15,630 nt of DNA. Origin: an uncultured Eubacteriales bacterium. Lineage in GTDB: Bacteria; Bacillota; Clostridia; Oscillospirales; Ruminococcaceae. Under the pieces are notes generated by a model. It ran no database searches. It had not been told where the DNA came from and worked only from the letters and a program-made list of their open reading frames with translations. The position numbers were made by a program, and so were the translations under genes. Position 1 is the stretch's first letter; the number at the start of each line of letters is the position of its first letter. The stretch spans positions 1 through 15,630 of the forward strand of contig ONLC01000020.1 of assembly GCA_900318545.1 (NCBI GenBank), read 5' to 3'. Of this stretch, positions 1 to 4,704 are shown piece after piece.

Positions 1-288
1 AATAGGGAATAGGGAATAGGGAATAGGTATGGTGTCAGCTTTGCTGACTTATGCCCATTCGGGCGCAGGGAAAACCCTGCACCGCCTTCGCGTCGTAATT
101 TGGCTTGAAGATTTTTCTGCCCTGACCGCAAAGCAAAATAGTGCAGACTTTAAGAAACAGGTACAAAAGGGTATTCAGATATAGTATCACCTATAACCTA
201 TCACCTAGGGGTATGGGGCAAAGCCCCATTCAAAATCATCGCCGCAGGCGATACCTTACCTATTACCTATTCCCTATTCCCTATTACC
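1..288. repeat. Heptamer-array element with inverted ends and internal hairpins
   Basis: The left end is three copies of AATAGGG plus AATAGG (1-27). The right end is the inverted form, units TATTACC, TATTCCC, TATTCCC, TATTACC (261-288). Bases 1-20 and 266-285 are a perfect 20-base inverted repeat. A third array of variant units (TATCACC, TATAACC, TATCACC) lies at 185-205. Between them are short perfect hairpins: 34-39/43-48 (GTCAGC), 53-56/61-64 (GCCC), 65-70/75-80 (GCAGGG), 213-219/223-229 (ATGGGGC) and 238-243/247-252 (ATCGCC), with loops of 3 or 4 bases. No convincing gene is present. It resembles heptanucleotide short tandem repeat or REP-like intergenic elements; the exact family is not recognised. 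The left edge may continue beyond the window. Confidence 0.7.
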
Positions 289-293
289 TAAAA

Positions 294-323
294 AAAAACG
301 CCTATTACCTAAAAACGCCTATT
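294..323. repeat. Short direct repeat AAAAACGCCTATT, two copies
   Basis: The 13 bases AAAAACGCCTATT occur at 294-306 and again at 311-323, separated by ACCT. They extend the CCTATT theme of the neighbouring heptamer arrays and sit just before the ribosome binding site of the V-ATPase gene. No function is evident. Confidence 0.6.
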
Positions 324-366
324 TCCAAAACAACGCTTGTTAGCTAAAAATAAGGAGGGTTAGCTT

Positions 367-993
367 ATGGCGGACCAGCAGGTCTTTCCTACAAAGGGTA
401 ATCTTATACTGTCGAAGAAGGCTTTGCAGCTGGCAGCTCTGGGCTATGAGCTCCTTGACAGGAAAAGAAGTATACTGATAAGAGAGCTTATGGAGCTCGT
501 TGACAAGGCAGGTGAGCTCAGAGGCAGCATCGAGGATACCTACATCGGTGCCTATGCCGCACTGCAGAGGGCAAACATTACTATGGGTGTTATAATGCCC
601 TACGCAAGCTCTGTTCCGATAGAGAAGGGGCTTAGCCTTTCTTCAAAAAGCGTTATGGGCGTGGAGCTGCCGACTGTGGAGCTTGAGGACAGGCAGACAG
701 AGGTGACTTACGGCTTCTCGCAGACAAACTCGCAGCTGGATATTGCCTTCCTTGAATTTGAGAAGGTGAAAAAGATCACAACCGAGCTTGCCGAGGTCGA
801 GAACAGCATTTACAGACTCTCGGTAGCTATCAGAAAAACACAGAGAAGAGCAAACGCTCTGCAAAACATCATTATCCCGAGAAATGAAAGGATAGTGAAG
901 TTTATCTCCGACTCGCTCGAAGAGAAGGACAGAGAAGAGTTCTCAAGAATGAAGGTCATTAAGGCTCAGAAGCTTAAAAAGCAGAGAGCCTGA
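367..993 (+). CDS. ntpD: V-type ATP synthase subunit D
   Basis: 208 residues, the usual size for the D subunit of V/A-type rotary ATPases. This protein forms the central rotor stalk as a long antiparallel coiled coil that couples the A3B3 head to the membrane ring. The N-terminal pattern (PTKGNLILSKKALQLA, then LLDRKRSIL) matches the family's start, and the Lys/Arg/Glu-rich C-terminal third (RRANALQNIIIPR) matches its second helix. ATG 367 is chosen because TAAGGAGGG (351-359) lies 7 bases upstream. In clostridial ntp/atp operons D follows subunit B directly. Here the preceding 366 bases are a repeat element with no gene B, so a repeat has entered the operon, or the rest lies beyond the window edge. 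The DUF308-type gene follows after 36 bases. Confidence 0.93.
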   Translation: MADQQVFPTKGNLILSKKALQLAALGYELLDRKRSILIRELMELVDKAGELRGSIEDTYIGAYAALQRANITMGVIMPYASSVPIEKGLSLSSKSVMGVELPTVELEDRQTEVTYGFSQTNSQLDIAFLEFEKVKKITTELAEVENSIYRLSVAIRKTQRRANALQNIIIPRNERIVKFISDSLEEKDREEFSRMKVIKAQKLKKQRA

Positions 994-1029
994 AAACAAC
1001 TTACTGACGTCTGAAGGGGAGGATATCTC

Positions 1030-1422
1030 ATGTTTCAGAGATTAAGCAAGCTTTTTCGCAATTACTGGATACTGAGCGTTTTCTGCATTGTGCTGGGAGC
1101 AGCTCTGATCGTTGATCCGCATTTCTTCACAAAGTCTATAAGCTGGGTGATAGGCGGGCTTTTCGCAGCCTACGGAATTGTGTATCTGGTGAAGTATTTT
1201 ATCAACTCCGCACAGGACAGCTTCGGTGCTGACCTTGTAAAGGGCGTTATACTGATAGCCATAGGCGTGTTCATAATAGTTCGGTGGGAGTTTATCCCGA
1301 ACGTTATTGCGATATTCACAGGCTTCTATATGCTGATAAGCTCGGTGATATCACTGCAGAGCAACCTTCGGGTTAAAAAAGCAGGCATGGACTTCTTATC
1401 TCCGGTATCGCAAACCTTATAA
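1030..1422 (+). CDS. DUF308/HdeD-like membrane protein, frame broken before its C-terminus
   Basis: The 130-residue reading frame shows four hydrophobic helices at about residues 13-29, 37-58, 70-85 and 89-108, then a short tail that does not fit the family. DUF308/HdeD-like proteins are small inner-membrane proteins built from repeated helix pairs, usually six helices; their molecular role is poorly defined and some relatives are linked to acid tolerance. The start has a good ribosome binding site (AAGGGGAGG, 1014-1021). After KKAGMDF the frame runs out at TAA 1420-1422. The expected third repeat (YMLISS-like LISGIANLISC and a basic, then acidic tail) continues in another frame to 1535. About one helix and part of the next are missing, so the product is probably truncated. 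The gene lies 36 bases after the V-ATPase gene. No substrate can be inferred. Confidence 0.7.
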   Translation: MFQRLSKLFRNYWILSVFCIVLGAALIVDPHFFTKSISWVIGGLFAAYGIVYLVKYFINSAQDSFGADLVKGVILIAIGVFIIVRWEFIPNVIAIFTGFYMLISSVISLQSNLRVKKAGMDFLSPVSQTL

Positions 1423-1535
1423 GCTGCTTCTCTGTTTCGAGAAAGCTCGGGAAAATCAAAAAGTCGGCAAAGTCGGGAGAGCTTGCTATCTACAGAGGCG
1501 GCGATTCAGACGATGATGACTATATAGATATCTGA
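1389..1535 (+). pseudogene. Out-of-frame 3' remnant of the DUF308-like gene
   Basis: In the frame ending with TGA 1533-1535 the sequence reads GLLISGIANLISCFSV, then a basic stretch (RKLGKIKKSAKSGE) and an acidic end (GGDSDDDDYIDI). LISGIANLIS resembles LISSVISLQS of helix 4 of the upstream part, as expected for the second helix of the next repeat in a DUF308 protein. Joining the frames directly would give only about five helices, so sequence was lost as well as phase. The implied deletion length is 1 modulo 3. It has no ribosome binding site of its own, so it is read here as a remnant, not a gene. A sequencing or assembly error could also explain it. Confidence 0.6.
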
Positions 1536-1547
1536 TAAGATAAAGGA

Positions 1548-1583
1548 AATACCGCACAGCCCGCACAGGAGTTGTGCGGTATT
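1548..1583 (+). terminator. Weak terminator-like hairpin after the DUF308-like gene
   Basis: AATACCGCACA (1548-1558) pairs perfectly with TGTGCGGTATT (1573-1583), an 11-bp stem with a 14-base loop, 13 bases after the remnant's stop codon. No proper U-tract follows on the + strand, so efficiency is doubtful. Its position marks the end of the V-ATPase/DUF308 unit. Confidence 0.45.
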
Positions 1584-1655
1584 GCCTAAAATAATCAAAA
1601 AAAGCAGACAAAATCCAACGTGATTTGTGAAAGTGTGAAAATGTGAGAAAATCGC

Positions 1656-1684
1656 TTGACAAATCGGGAAGTATGGTTTATACT
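1656..1684 (+). promoter_or_regulatory. Sigma-A promoter for glnN
   Basis: TTGACA (1656-1661) and TATACT (1679-1684) are separated by exactly 17 bases. Upstream, 1621-1652 is A-rich with a repeated GTGAAAA/GTGAGAAAA pattern that could act as an UP element. AGTAT (1670-1674) and ATACT (1680-1684) form an inverted repeat over the -10 region; an operator is possible but unproven. Predicted transcription start is near 1691. Confidence 0.85.
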
Positions 1685-1695
1685 CATAAATGTAA

Positions 1696-1742
1696 ACAGC
1701 AATGGCGCTGTGGACTTGATGTTCACGGCGCCTGTTTTGTTT
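1696..1742 (+). promoter_or_regulatory. glnN leader switch: ANTAR-type hexaloop overlapping an intrinsic terminator
   Basis: Two hairpins compete. The first is ACAGC (1696-1700) with GCTGT (1707-1711) around the six-base loop AATGGC, with A at loop position 1 and G at position 4, as ANTAR-domain regulators require. The second is a terminator: GGCGCTGTGGAC (1704-1715) with GTTCACGGCGCC (1721-1732), a 12-bp stem with two G-U pairs, loop TTGAT, then TGTTTTGTTT (1733-1742). The 3' arm of the first hairpin lies inside the 5' arm of the second, so both cannot form at once. ANTAR proteins act by such antitermination on nitrogen genes in Clostridia; that this leader is one is inferred. The second hexaloop typical of ANTAR targets was not found. 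Confidence 0.6.
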
Positions 1743-1767
1743 AGATAATTATTCAGGAGGAATCATT

Positions 1768-3846
1768 ATGAATGTACCCGAATTCTTTGGCGCTGACGTT
1801 TTCAATGAGTCTGTGATGAGAGAAAGACTGCCTAAGGCAACCTTCAAGGCTCTCAAGAAGACCATTGACAAGGGAGAGGCTCTTCAGCCCGAGGTCGCAA
1901 ATATCGTAGCTAATGCTATGAAGGACTGGGCAGTTGAGAGAGGCTGCACCCACTATACTCACTGGTTCCAGCCGATGACAGGTCTCACCGCTGAGAAGCA
2001 TGACAGCTTTATCTCACCGACTGAGGACGGTCATGTTATTATGGAGTTTTCGGGAAAGGAGCTCATCAAGGGCGAGCCTGACGCATCAAGCTTCCCCTCG
2101 GGCGGACTCAGAGCCACATTTGAGGCAAGAGGCTATACCGCATGGGATCCTACCTCCTATGCATTTATAAAGTGCAACACTCTTTGTATCCCGACTGCTT
2201 TCTGCTCCTACAGCGGTGAGGCTCTTGACAAGAAGACACCTCTGCTGAGGTCTATGGAGGCTATCAACAAGTCGGCACTCAGAGTGCTGAAGCTGTTCGG
2301 CTCCGATGCAACGAGAGTTACTGCGAATGTAGGCCCCGAGCAGGAGTACTTCCTTATCGACAGAGAAATGTACTCTCACAGAAAAGACCTTATCTTTACA
2401 GGAAGAACACTCTTCGGAGCACCTGCGCCTAAGGGTCAGGAGCTTGAGGATCATTACTTCGGAACTATCAAGACCAGAGTTCAGGCTTATATGAGAGACC
2501 TTGACGAGCAGCTCTGGAGACTGGGTGTTTATGCAAAGACCAAGCATAACGAGGTAGCACCTGCTCAGCATGAGCTTGCACCTATCTTCACGACTGTAAA
2601 CATCGCTACCGACCACAACCAGCTCACAATGGAGATCATGAAGAGAACTGCAAGAAAGCACGGCTTCAAATGTCTGCTTCACGAGAAGCCCTTTGCAGGC
2701 ATCAACGGCTCGGGTAAGCACAATAACTGGTCGCTCTCCACAAATACAGGCGTAAACCTTTTAGACCCCGGTAAAACTCCTGCTGAGAACGCACAGTTCC
2801 TGCTTTTCCTGACGGCTGTTATCAAGGCTGTAAATGATTATCAGGATATTCTCAGAGCAAGCGTTGCTTCCGCAGGAAATGACCACAGACTCGGTGCTAA
2901 CGAGGCTCCTCCTGCTATCATTTCCATCTTCCTCGGCGAGGAGCTTACAGATATTCTTGACTCTATCGTAAACGGAGTCAAGTACGAGGGCAAGAGAGTT
3001 GAAATGGAGATCGGTGTTGACATTCTGCCGCACTTCCGCAAGGACACCACCGACAGAAACAGAACCTCGCCTTTCGCATTCACAGGAAATAAGTTCGAGT
3101 TCAGAATGCCGGGCTCGAAGCTCTCGGTCGCAGGCCCTATGACAGTGCTCAACACTATCACTGCTAAGGTGCTTGATGACTTCGCTGATGTGCTCGAAAG
3201 TGCTGACAACTTCCAGGACGCTATGGACGACCTTATCAAGAAGACTATCAAGGAAAATCAGGCTATTATCTTCAACGGCAACGGCTATTCTGCCGAGTGG
3301 CCTGTTGAGGCTGAGAAGAGAGGCCTCCTGAACCTCAGATCAACCCCCGAGGCTGTTCCTACCTTTGTTGATCCGAAGAACATTGAGCTGTTTGAAAAGT
3401 ACGGCGTTTATACCGAGACAGAGCTTCACTCCAGAGTTGAGATCCTTCTCGATGAGTACTGCAAGACCCTCAATATTGAGGCTCTTACAATGATAGATAT
3501 GGCTAAGAAGGACATTCTTCCTGCTGTTGCTGCATACATCAAGGACCTTGCAAAGACCTCGGAGCTTGCTAAGAACTGCGGTGCTCCGACAGACTTTGAG
3601 GACGATATGGTAAAGAGACTTTCCGCTCTTGCAAGTCAGACCTACAAAAAGCTTGGCGCTCTTGAGGACGTGACCCAGAAGGCTCACGAGATCGAGGACG
3701 TTCAGGAGCTTGCAAACTACTACCACGATACAGTATTTGTAGCAATGGGCGAGCTCAGAGCAGTCGCAGACGAGATGGAAACACTCGTTGGCGAGAAGTA
3801 CTGGCCGTACCCGACCTACGGAAAGCTTCTGTTCTATGTAAACTGA
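1768..3846 (+). CDS. glnN: Type III glutamine synthetase GlnN
   Basis: 692 residues, the size of GSIII (about 690-730) and far longer than the roughly 450 of GSI. It makes glutamine from glutamate, ammonia and ATP in the cytoplasm. Visible motifs in order: VGPEQEYF (188-195, metal/substrate glutamates), HNEVAPAQHELAP (260-272), GINGSGKHNNWS (311-322), NEAPPAIISIFLG (near 376-388) and DRNRTSPFAFTGNKFEFRMPGS (430-449, the GSIII-specific signature). All usual active-site Glu, His and Arg residues appear in place. ATG 1768 is set by CAGGAGG (1754-1760). The gene stands alone, with its own consensus promoter, a terminator-antiterminator leader and a strong terminator, which suggests nitrogen-dependent control at the leader. 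GSIII is known from Bacteroides, Ruminococcus and cyanobacteria. Confidence 0.97.
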   Translation: MNVPEFFGADVFNESVMRERLPKATFKALKKTIDKGEALQPEVANIVANAMKDWAVERGCTHYTHWFQPMTGLTAEKHDSFISPTEDGHVIMEFSGKELIKGEPDASSFPSGGLRATFEARGYTAWDPTSYAFIKCNTLCIPTAFCSYSGEALDKKTPLLRSMEAINKSALRVLKLFGSDATRVTANVGPEQEYFLIDREMYSHRKDLIFTGRTLFGAPAPKGQELEDHYFGTIKTRVQAYMRDLDEQLWRLGVYAKTKHNEVAPAQHELAPIFTTVNIATDHNQLTMEIMKRTARKHGFKCLLHEKPFAGINGSGKHNNWSLSTNTGVNLLDPGKTPAENAQFLLFLTAVIKAVNDYQDILRASVASAGNDHRLGANEAPPAIISIFLGEELTDILDSIVNGVKYEGKRVEMEIGVDILPHFRKDTTDRNRTSPFAFTGNKFEFRMPGSKLSVAGPMTVLNTITAKVLDDFADVLESADNFQDAMDDLIKKTIKENQAIIFNGNGYSAEWPVEAEKRGLLNLRSTPEAVPTFVDPKNIELFEKYGVYTETELHSRVEILLDEYCKTLNIEALTMIDMAKKDILPAVAAYIKDLAKTSELAKNCGAPTDFEDDMVKRLSALASQTYKKLGALEDVTQKAHEIEDVQELANYYHDTVFVAMGELRAVADEMETLVGEKYWPYPTYGKLLFYVN

Positions 3847-3860
3847 TACATATAATAAAG

Positions 3861-3897
3861 AACGCTCCTGCCTGCACGGCGGGAGCGTTTTGGTTTG
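3861..3897 (+). terminator. Intrinsic terminator of glnN
   Basis: AACGCTCCTGCC (3861-3872) pairs with GGCGGGAGCGTT (3878-3889) over 12 bp with one G-U pair and a 5-base loop, followed by TTGGTTT. It begins 14 bases after the glnN stop. Its tail overlaps the -35 box of the first toxin promoter, so the two units are packed end to end. Confidence 0.85.
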
Positions 3898-3923
3898 ACA
3901 ATATGAAACTAATGTGCTATAAT
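3895..3923 (+). promoter_or_regulatory. Consensus promoter of toxin mRNA 1
   Basis: TTGACA (3895-3900) and TATAAT (3918-3923) with a 17-base spacer are a perfect sigma-A promoter. Predicted start is near 3930, giving a leader of about 60 bases before the 29-residue peptide. GCTGT (3937-3941) and ACAGC (3946-3950) form a hairpin near the 5' end, as stable toxin mRNAs often have. Confidence 0.9.
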
Positions 3924-3962
3924 AAGAAAAGGAAGTGCTGTATAAACAGCGGCACAGGCGGG

Positions 3963-3983
3963 ATCTCCCTGTAACGGGGAGGT
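3963..3983 (+). promoter_or_regulatory. Hairpin masking the ribosome binding site of toxin 1
   Basis: ATCTCCC (3963-3969) pairs with GGGAGGT (3977-3983), 7 bp with one G-U, loop 7. The 3' arm is the Shine-Dalgarno sequence of the gene at 3991, so translation would be blocked until the structure opens. Sequestered ribosome binding sites are a known feature of type I toxin mRNAs. Confidence 0.6.
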
Positions 3984-3990
3984 GATGACA

Positions 3991-4080
3991 ATGGTTACAT
4001 ACTCGGATATGTTCGCATACTCGATGGTGATACTGAGCGTCATCGCACTTTGTTACGAATTCTTTCACAAGAAAAAGTAA
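3991..4080 (+). CDS. Small hydrophobic peptide, type I toxin (holin-like toxin family) 1
   Basis: A 29-residue peptide beginning MVTYSDMF. It has one hydrophobic segment (about residues 9-22, AYSMVILSVIALCY) and ends in the charged tail HKKK. This is the build of small membrane toxins annotated in Firmicutes as putative holin-like toxins (TxpA/BsrG/Fst-like in layout). Such peptides insert in the membrane and stop growth when their antisense RNA is lost. The start follows GGGGAGGTG (3976-3984); an in-frame ATG at 3985 and GTG at 3982 are alternatives but sit inside the ribosome binding site. It has its own promoter (3895-3923), a masked ribosome binding site and a convergent antisense RNA over its 3' untranslated region. 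The family call rests on architecture and sequence style; no homology search was possible. Confidence 0.78.
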   Translation: MVTYSDMFAYSMVILSVIALCYEFFHKKK

Positions 4081-4106
4081 CGCAGTTTCTTTAAGGCAAA
4101 GCTCAT

Positions 4107-4211
4107 AAAAAAGAAACACCGCCCAACTCTACCAAAGCGACGGTGTTTCAAACACTAAACTAAGGGGAGAGACCGCTGAAGCCGCAAGGCGTACAGCACT
4201 TCTCCTTTTCT
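4107..4211 (-). ncRNA. Antisense RNA antitoxin 1
   Basis: A minus-strand transcript of about 105 bases is predicted from the consensus promoter at 4218-4246 to a clear terminator: on the minus strand, GAAACACCG and CGGTGTTTC (4149-4141 and 4121-4113) pair over 9 bp and are followed by six T (4112-4107). It is fully complementary to the 3' untranslated part of toxin mRNA 1, which ends near 4210. This 3'-overlap layout is that of txpA/RatA and bsrG/SR4. The expected outcome is duplex formation, RNase III cleavage and silencing of the toxin; this is inferred from the family. Confidence 0.75.
4162..4209 (+). terminator. Terminator of toxin mRNA 1
   Basis: AAGGGGAGA (4162-4170) can pair with TCTCCTTTT (4201-4209), including two G-U pairs. 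GCC/GGC closes a GCAA tetraloop inside (4181-4190). The T-rich 3' arm continues into TTCTG. It ends where the antisense RNA begins. The same design recurs in module 2. Confidence 0.55.
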
Positions 4212-4217
4212 GATGTT

Positions 4218-4246
4218 ATTATACCACATCGGTAAGCCCTTGTCAA
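4218..4246 (-). promoter_or_regulatory. Consensus promoter of antisense RNA 1
   Basis: Read on the minus strand: TTGACA (4246-4241), 17 bases, TATAAT (4223-4218). It is a perfect sigma-A promoter facing the toxin gene, with a predicted start near 4211. Confidence 0.88.
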
Positions 4247-4261
4247 GGGGAGTGTCTCGGT

Positions 4262-4290
4262 TTGACAATATGAAACTTATGGGCTATAAT
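4262..4290 (+). promoter_or_regulatory. Consensus promoter of toxin mRNA 2
   Basis: TTGACA (4262-4267), 17 bases, TATAAT (4285-4290). It is nearly identical to the promoter of toxin 1 (43-base block, two differences). Predicted start is near 4297. Confidence 0.9.
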
Positions 4291-4334
4291 AAGAAAAGGA
4301 ACGTATCGTGAAAAACGGTAGGCGGTCAAATCTA

Positions 4335-4358
4335 ACCTCCGACTTAACGGAAGGAGGT
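4335..4358 (+). promoter_or_regulatory. Hairpin masking the ribosome binding site of toxin 2
   Basis: ACCTCC (4335-4340) is the exact complement of GGAGGT (4353-4358), the Shine-Dalgarno sequence of the gene at 4366. The 12-base loop GACTTAACGGAA may pair further inside. The same logic as in module 1 is reached with different bases, which supports selection for the fold. Confidence 0.62.
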
Positions 4359-4365
4359 GAGCATA

Positions 4366-4452
4366 GTGAGCGTACTCGAGGTACTGACTTTGATGTTACT
4401 TATCACGAATATTGTCGGGGTCATACTCGACAACTGCAATAAAAAAAGATAA
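4366..4452 (+). CDS. Small hydrophobic peptide, type I toxin (holin-like toxin family) 2
   Basis: A 28-residue peptide starting at GTG (MSVLEVLTLMLL). It has one hydrophobic segment at about residues 4-21 and the polar, basic end DNCNKKR. The MS-V-E-L-LML start is typical of small proteins called putative holin-like toxin in Firmicutes. AAGGAGGTGA (4351-4360) supports GTG 4366. Its sequence clearly differs from the first peptide although the promoters are almost the same, so the two modules may be members of two toxin subfamilies placed side by side. Antisense RNA 2 overlaps its last codons and its 3' untranslated region. Membrane action and toxicity are inferred from the family. Confidence 0.75.
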   Translation: MSVLEVLTLMLLITNIVGVILDNCNKKR

Positions 4453-4536
4453 CCGCCCTCACGCCAACAAGGACGGTTATTAATTTATAACAGCCTTAGG
4501 AGGTGGCCGCTTACTAGCGGTACGTTCTCCTTTTCT
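4441..4536 (-). ncRNA. Antisense RNA antitoxin 2
   Basis: A minus-strand RNA of about 95 bases is predicted from the promoter at 4543-4571 to a terminator made by ATAACCG and CGGTTAT (4480-4474 with 4455-4449), with possible extra GG/CC pairs, followed by seven T (4447-4441). The 3' end covers the stop codon and last codons of toxin 2; the rest covers its 3' untranslated region. Its sequence between promoter and terminator differs from antisense RNA 1, so each antitoxin probably acts only on its own mRNA. Confidence 0.75.
4498..4536 (+). terminator. Terminator of toxin mRNA 2
   Basis: AGGAG (4498-4502) pairs with CTCCT (4527-4531) around an inner hairpin CCGCT (4507-4511)/AGCGG (4516-4520) with loop TACT, followed by TTTTCT. 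Layout matches the module 1 terminator, and it abuts the start of antisense RNA 2. Confidence 0.55.
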
Positions 4537-4542
4537 GAGACT

Positions 4543-4571
4543 ATTATAACACATCGCAGGCACCTTGTCAA
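4543..4571 (-). promoter_or_regulatory. Consensus promoter of antisense RNA 2
   Basis: Read on the minus strand: TTGACA (4571-4566), 17 bases, TATAAT (4548-4543). The start is predicted near 4536. The surrounding bases (CTTGTCAAGGGG and TTCTCCTTTTCTGA) recur around antisense promoter 1. Confidence 0.88.
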
Positions 4572-4669
4572 GGGGCGGCTTTCGGGATTAAGAACGCCTT
4601 TTGTGAAAAGTTACTAAAAATGTTTGCGTAAGTTTATAAAAATTCTCTGTGAACAAAATATTAAAGTGC

Positions 4670-4698
4670 TTGAAAAATGGGGAGAGGTATGTTATAAT
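4670..4698 (+). promoter_or_regulatory. Promoter of the S10-spc ribosomal protein operon
   Basis: TTGAAA (4670-4675), a 17-base spacer ending in TGT, and TATAAT (4693-4698): an extended -10 sigma-A promoter. Transcription should begin near 4705, leaving a leader of about 465 bases before rpsJ. No other strong promoter was seen before rpsJ. Confidence 0.82.
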
Positions 4699-4704
4699 CA
4701 GACT

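Larger units (their letters stand above)
3892..4301 (+). repeat. Duplicated 43-base toxin promoter block (3892-3934 and 4259-4301)
   Basis: The two copies, each starting GGTTTGACAATATGAAACT and including the TATAATAAGAAAAGGAA stretch, agree at 41 of 43 positions. Both give TTGACA-17-TATAAT promoters. The distance between copies (367 bases) equals one complete toxin-antitoxin module, so the locus looks like a tandem duplication in which the peptide-coding parts have diverged and the control parts have not. Confidence 0.85.

Noticed and set aside
185..288. CRISPR-like array
   Set aside because: Units are 7 bases with no spacers of constant length and no cas genes nearby.
141..347. Open frame of 68 codons across the heptamer repeats
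   Set aside because: It consists largely of translated repeat units and hairpins (repeated Tyr/Tyr-Leu patterns), has no ribosome binding site and no protein-like character.
1389..1535. Programmed ribosomal frameshift in the DUF308-like gene or secY
   Set aside because: The AAA AAA run at 1375-1380 is not in the right phase for a -1 slippery heptamer, TTCTTAT allows no good tRNA re-pairing, and a simple shift would not restore the missing helices.
3340..4119. Long minus-strand frames over glnN, rpsJ and other genes
   Set aside because: They mirror the codon bias of strongly coding + strand genes, lack ribosome binding sites and do not resemble any family.
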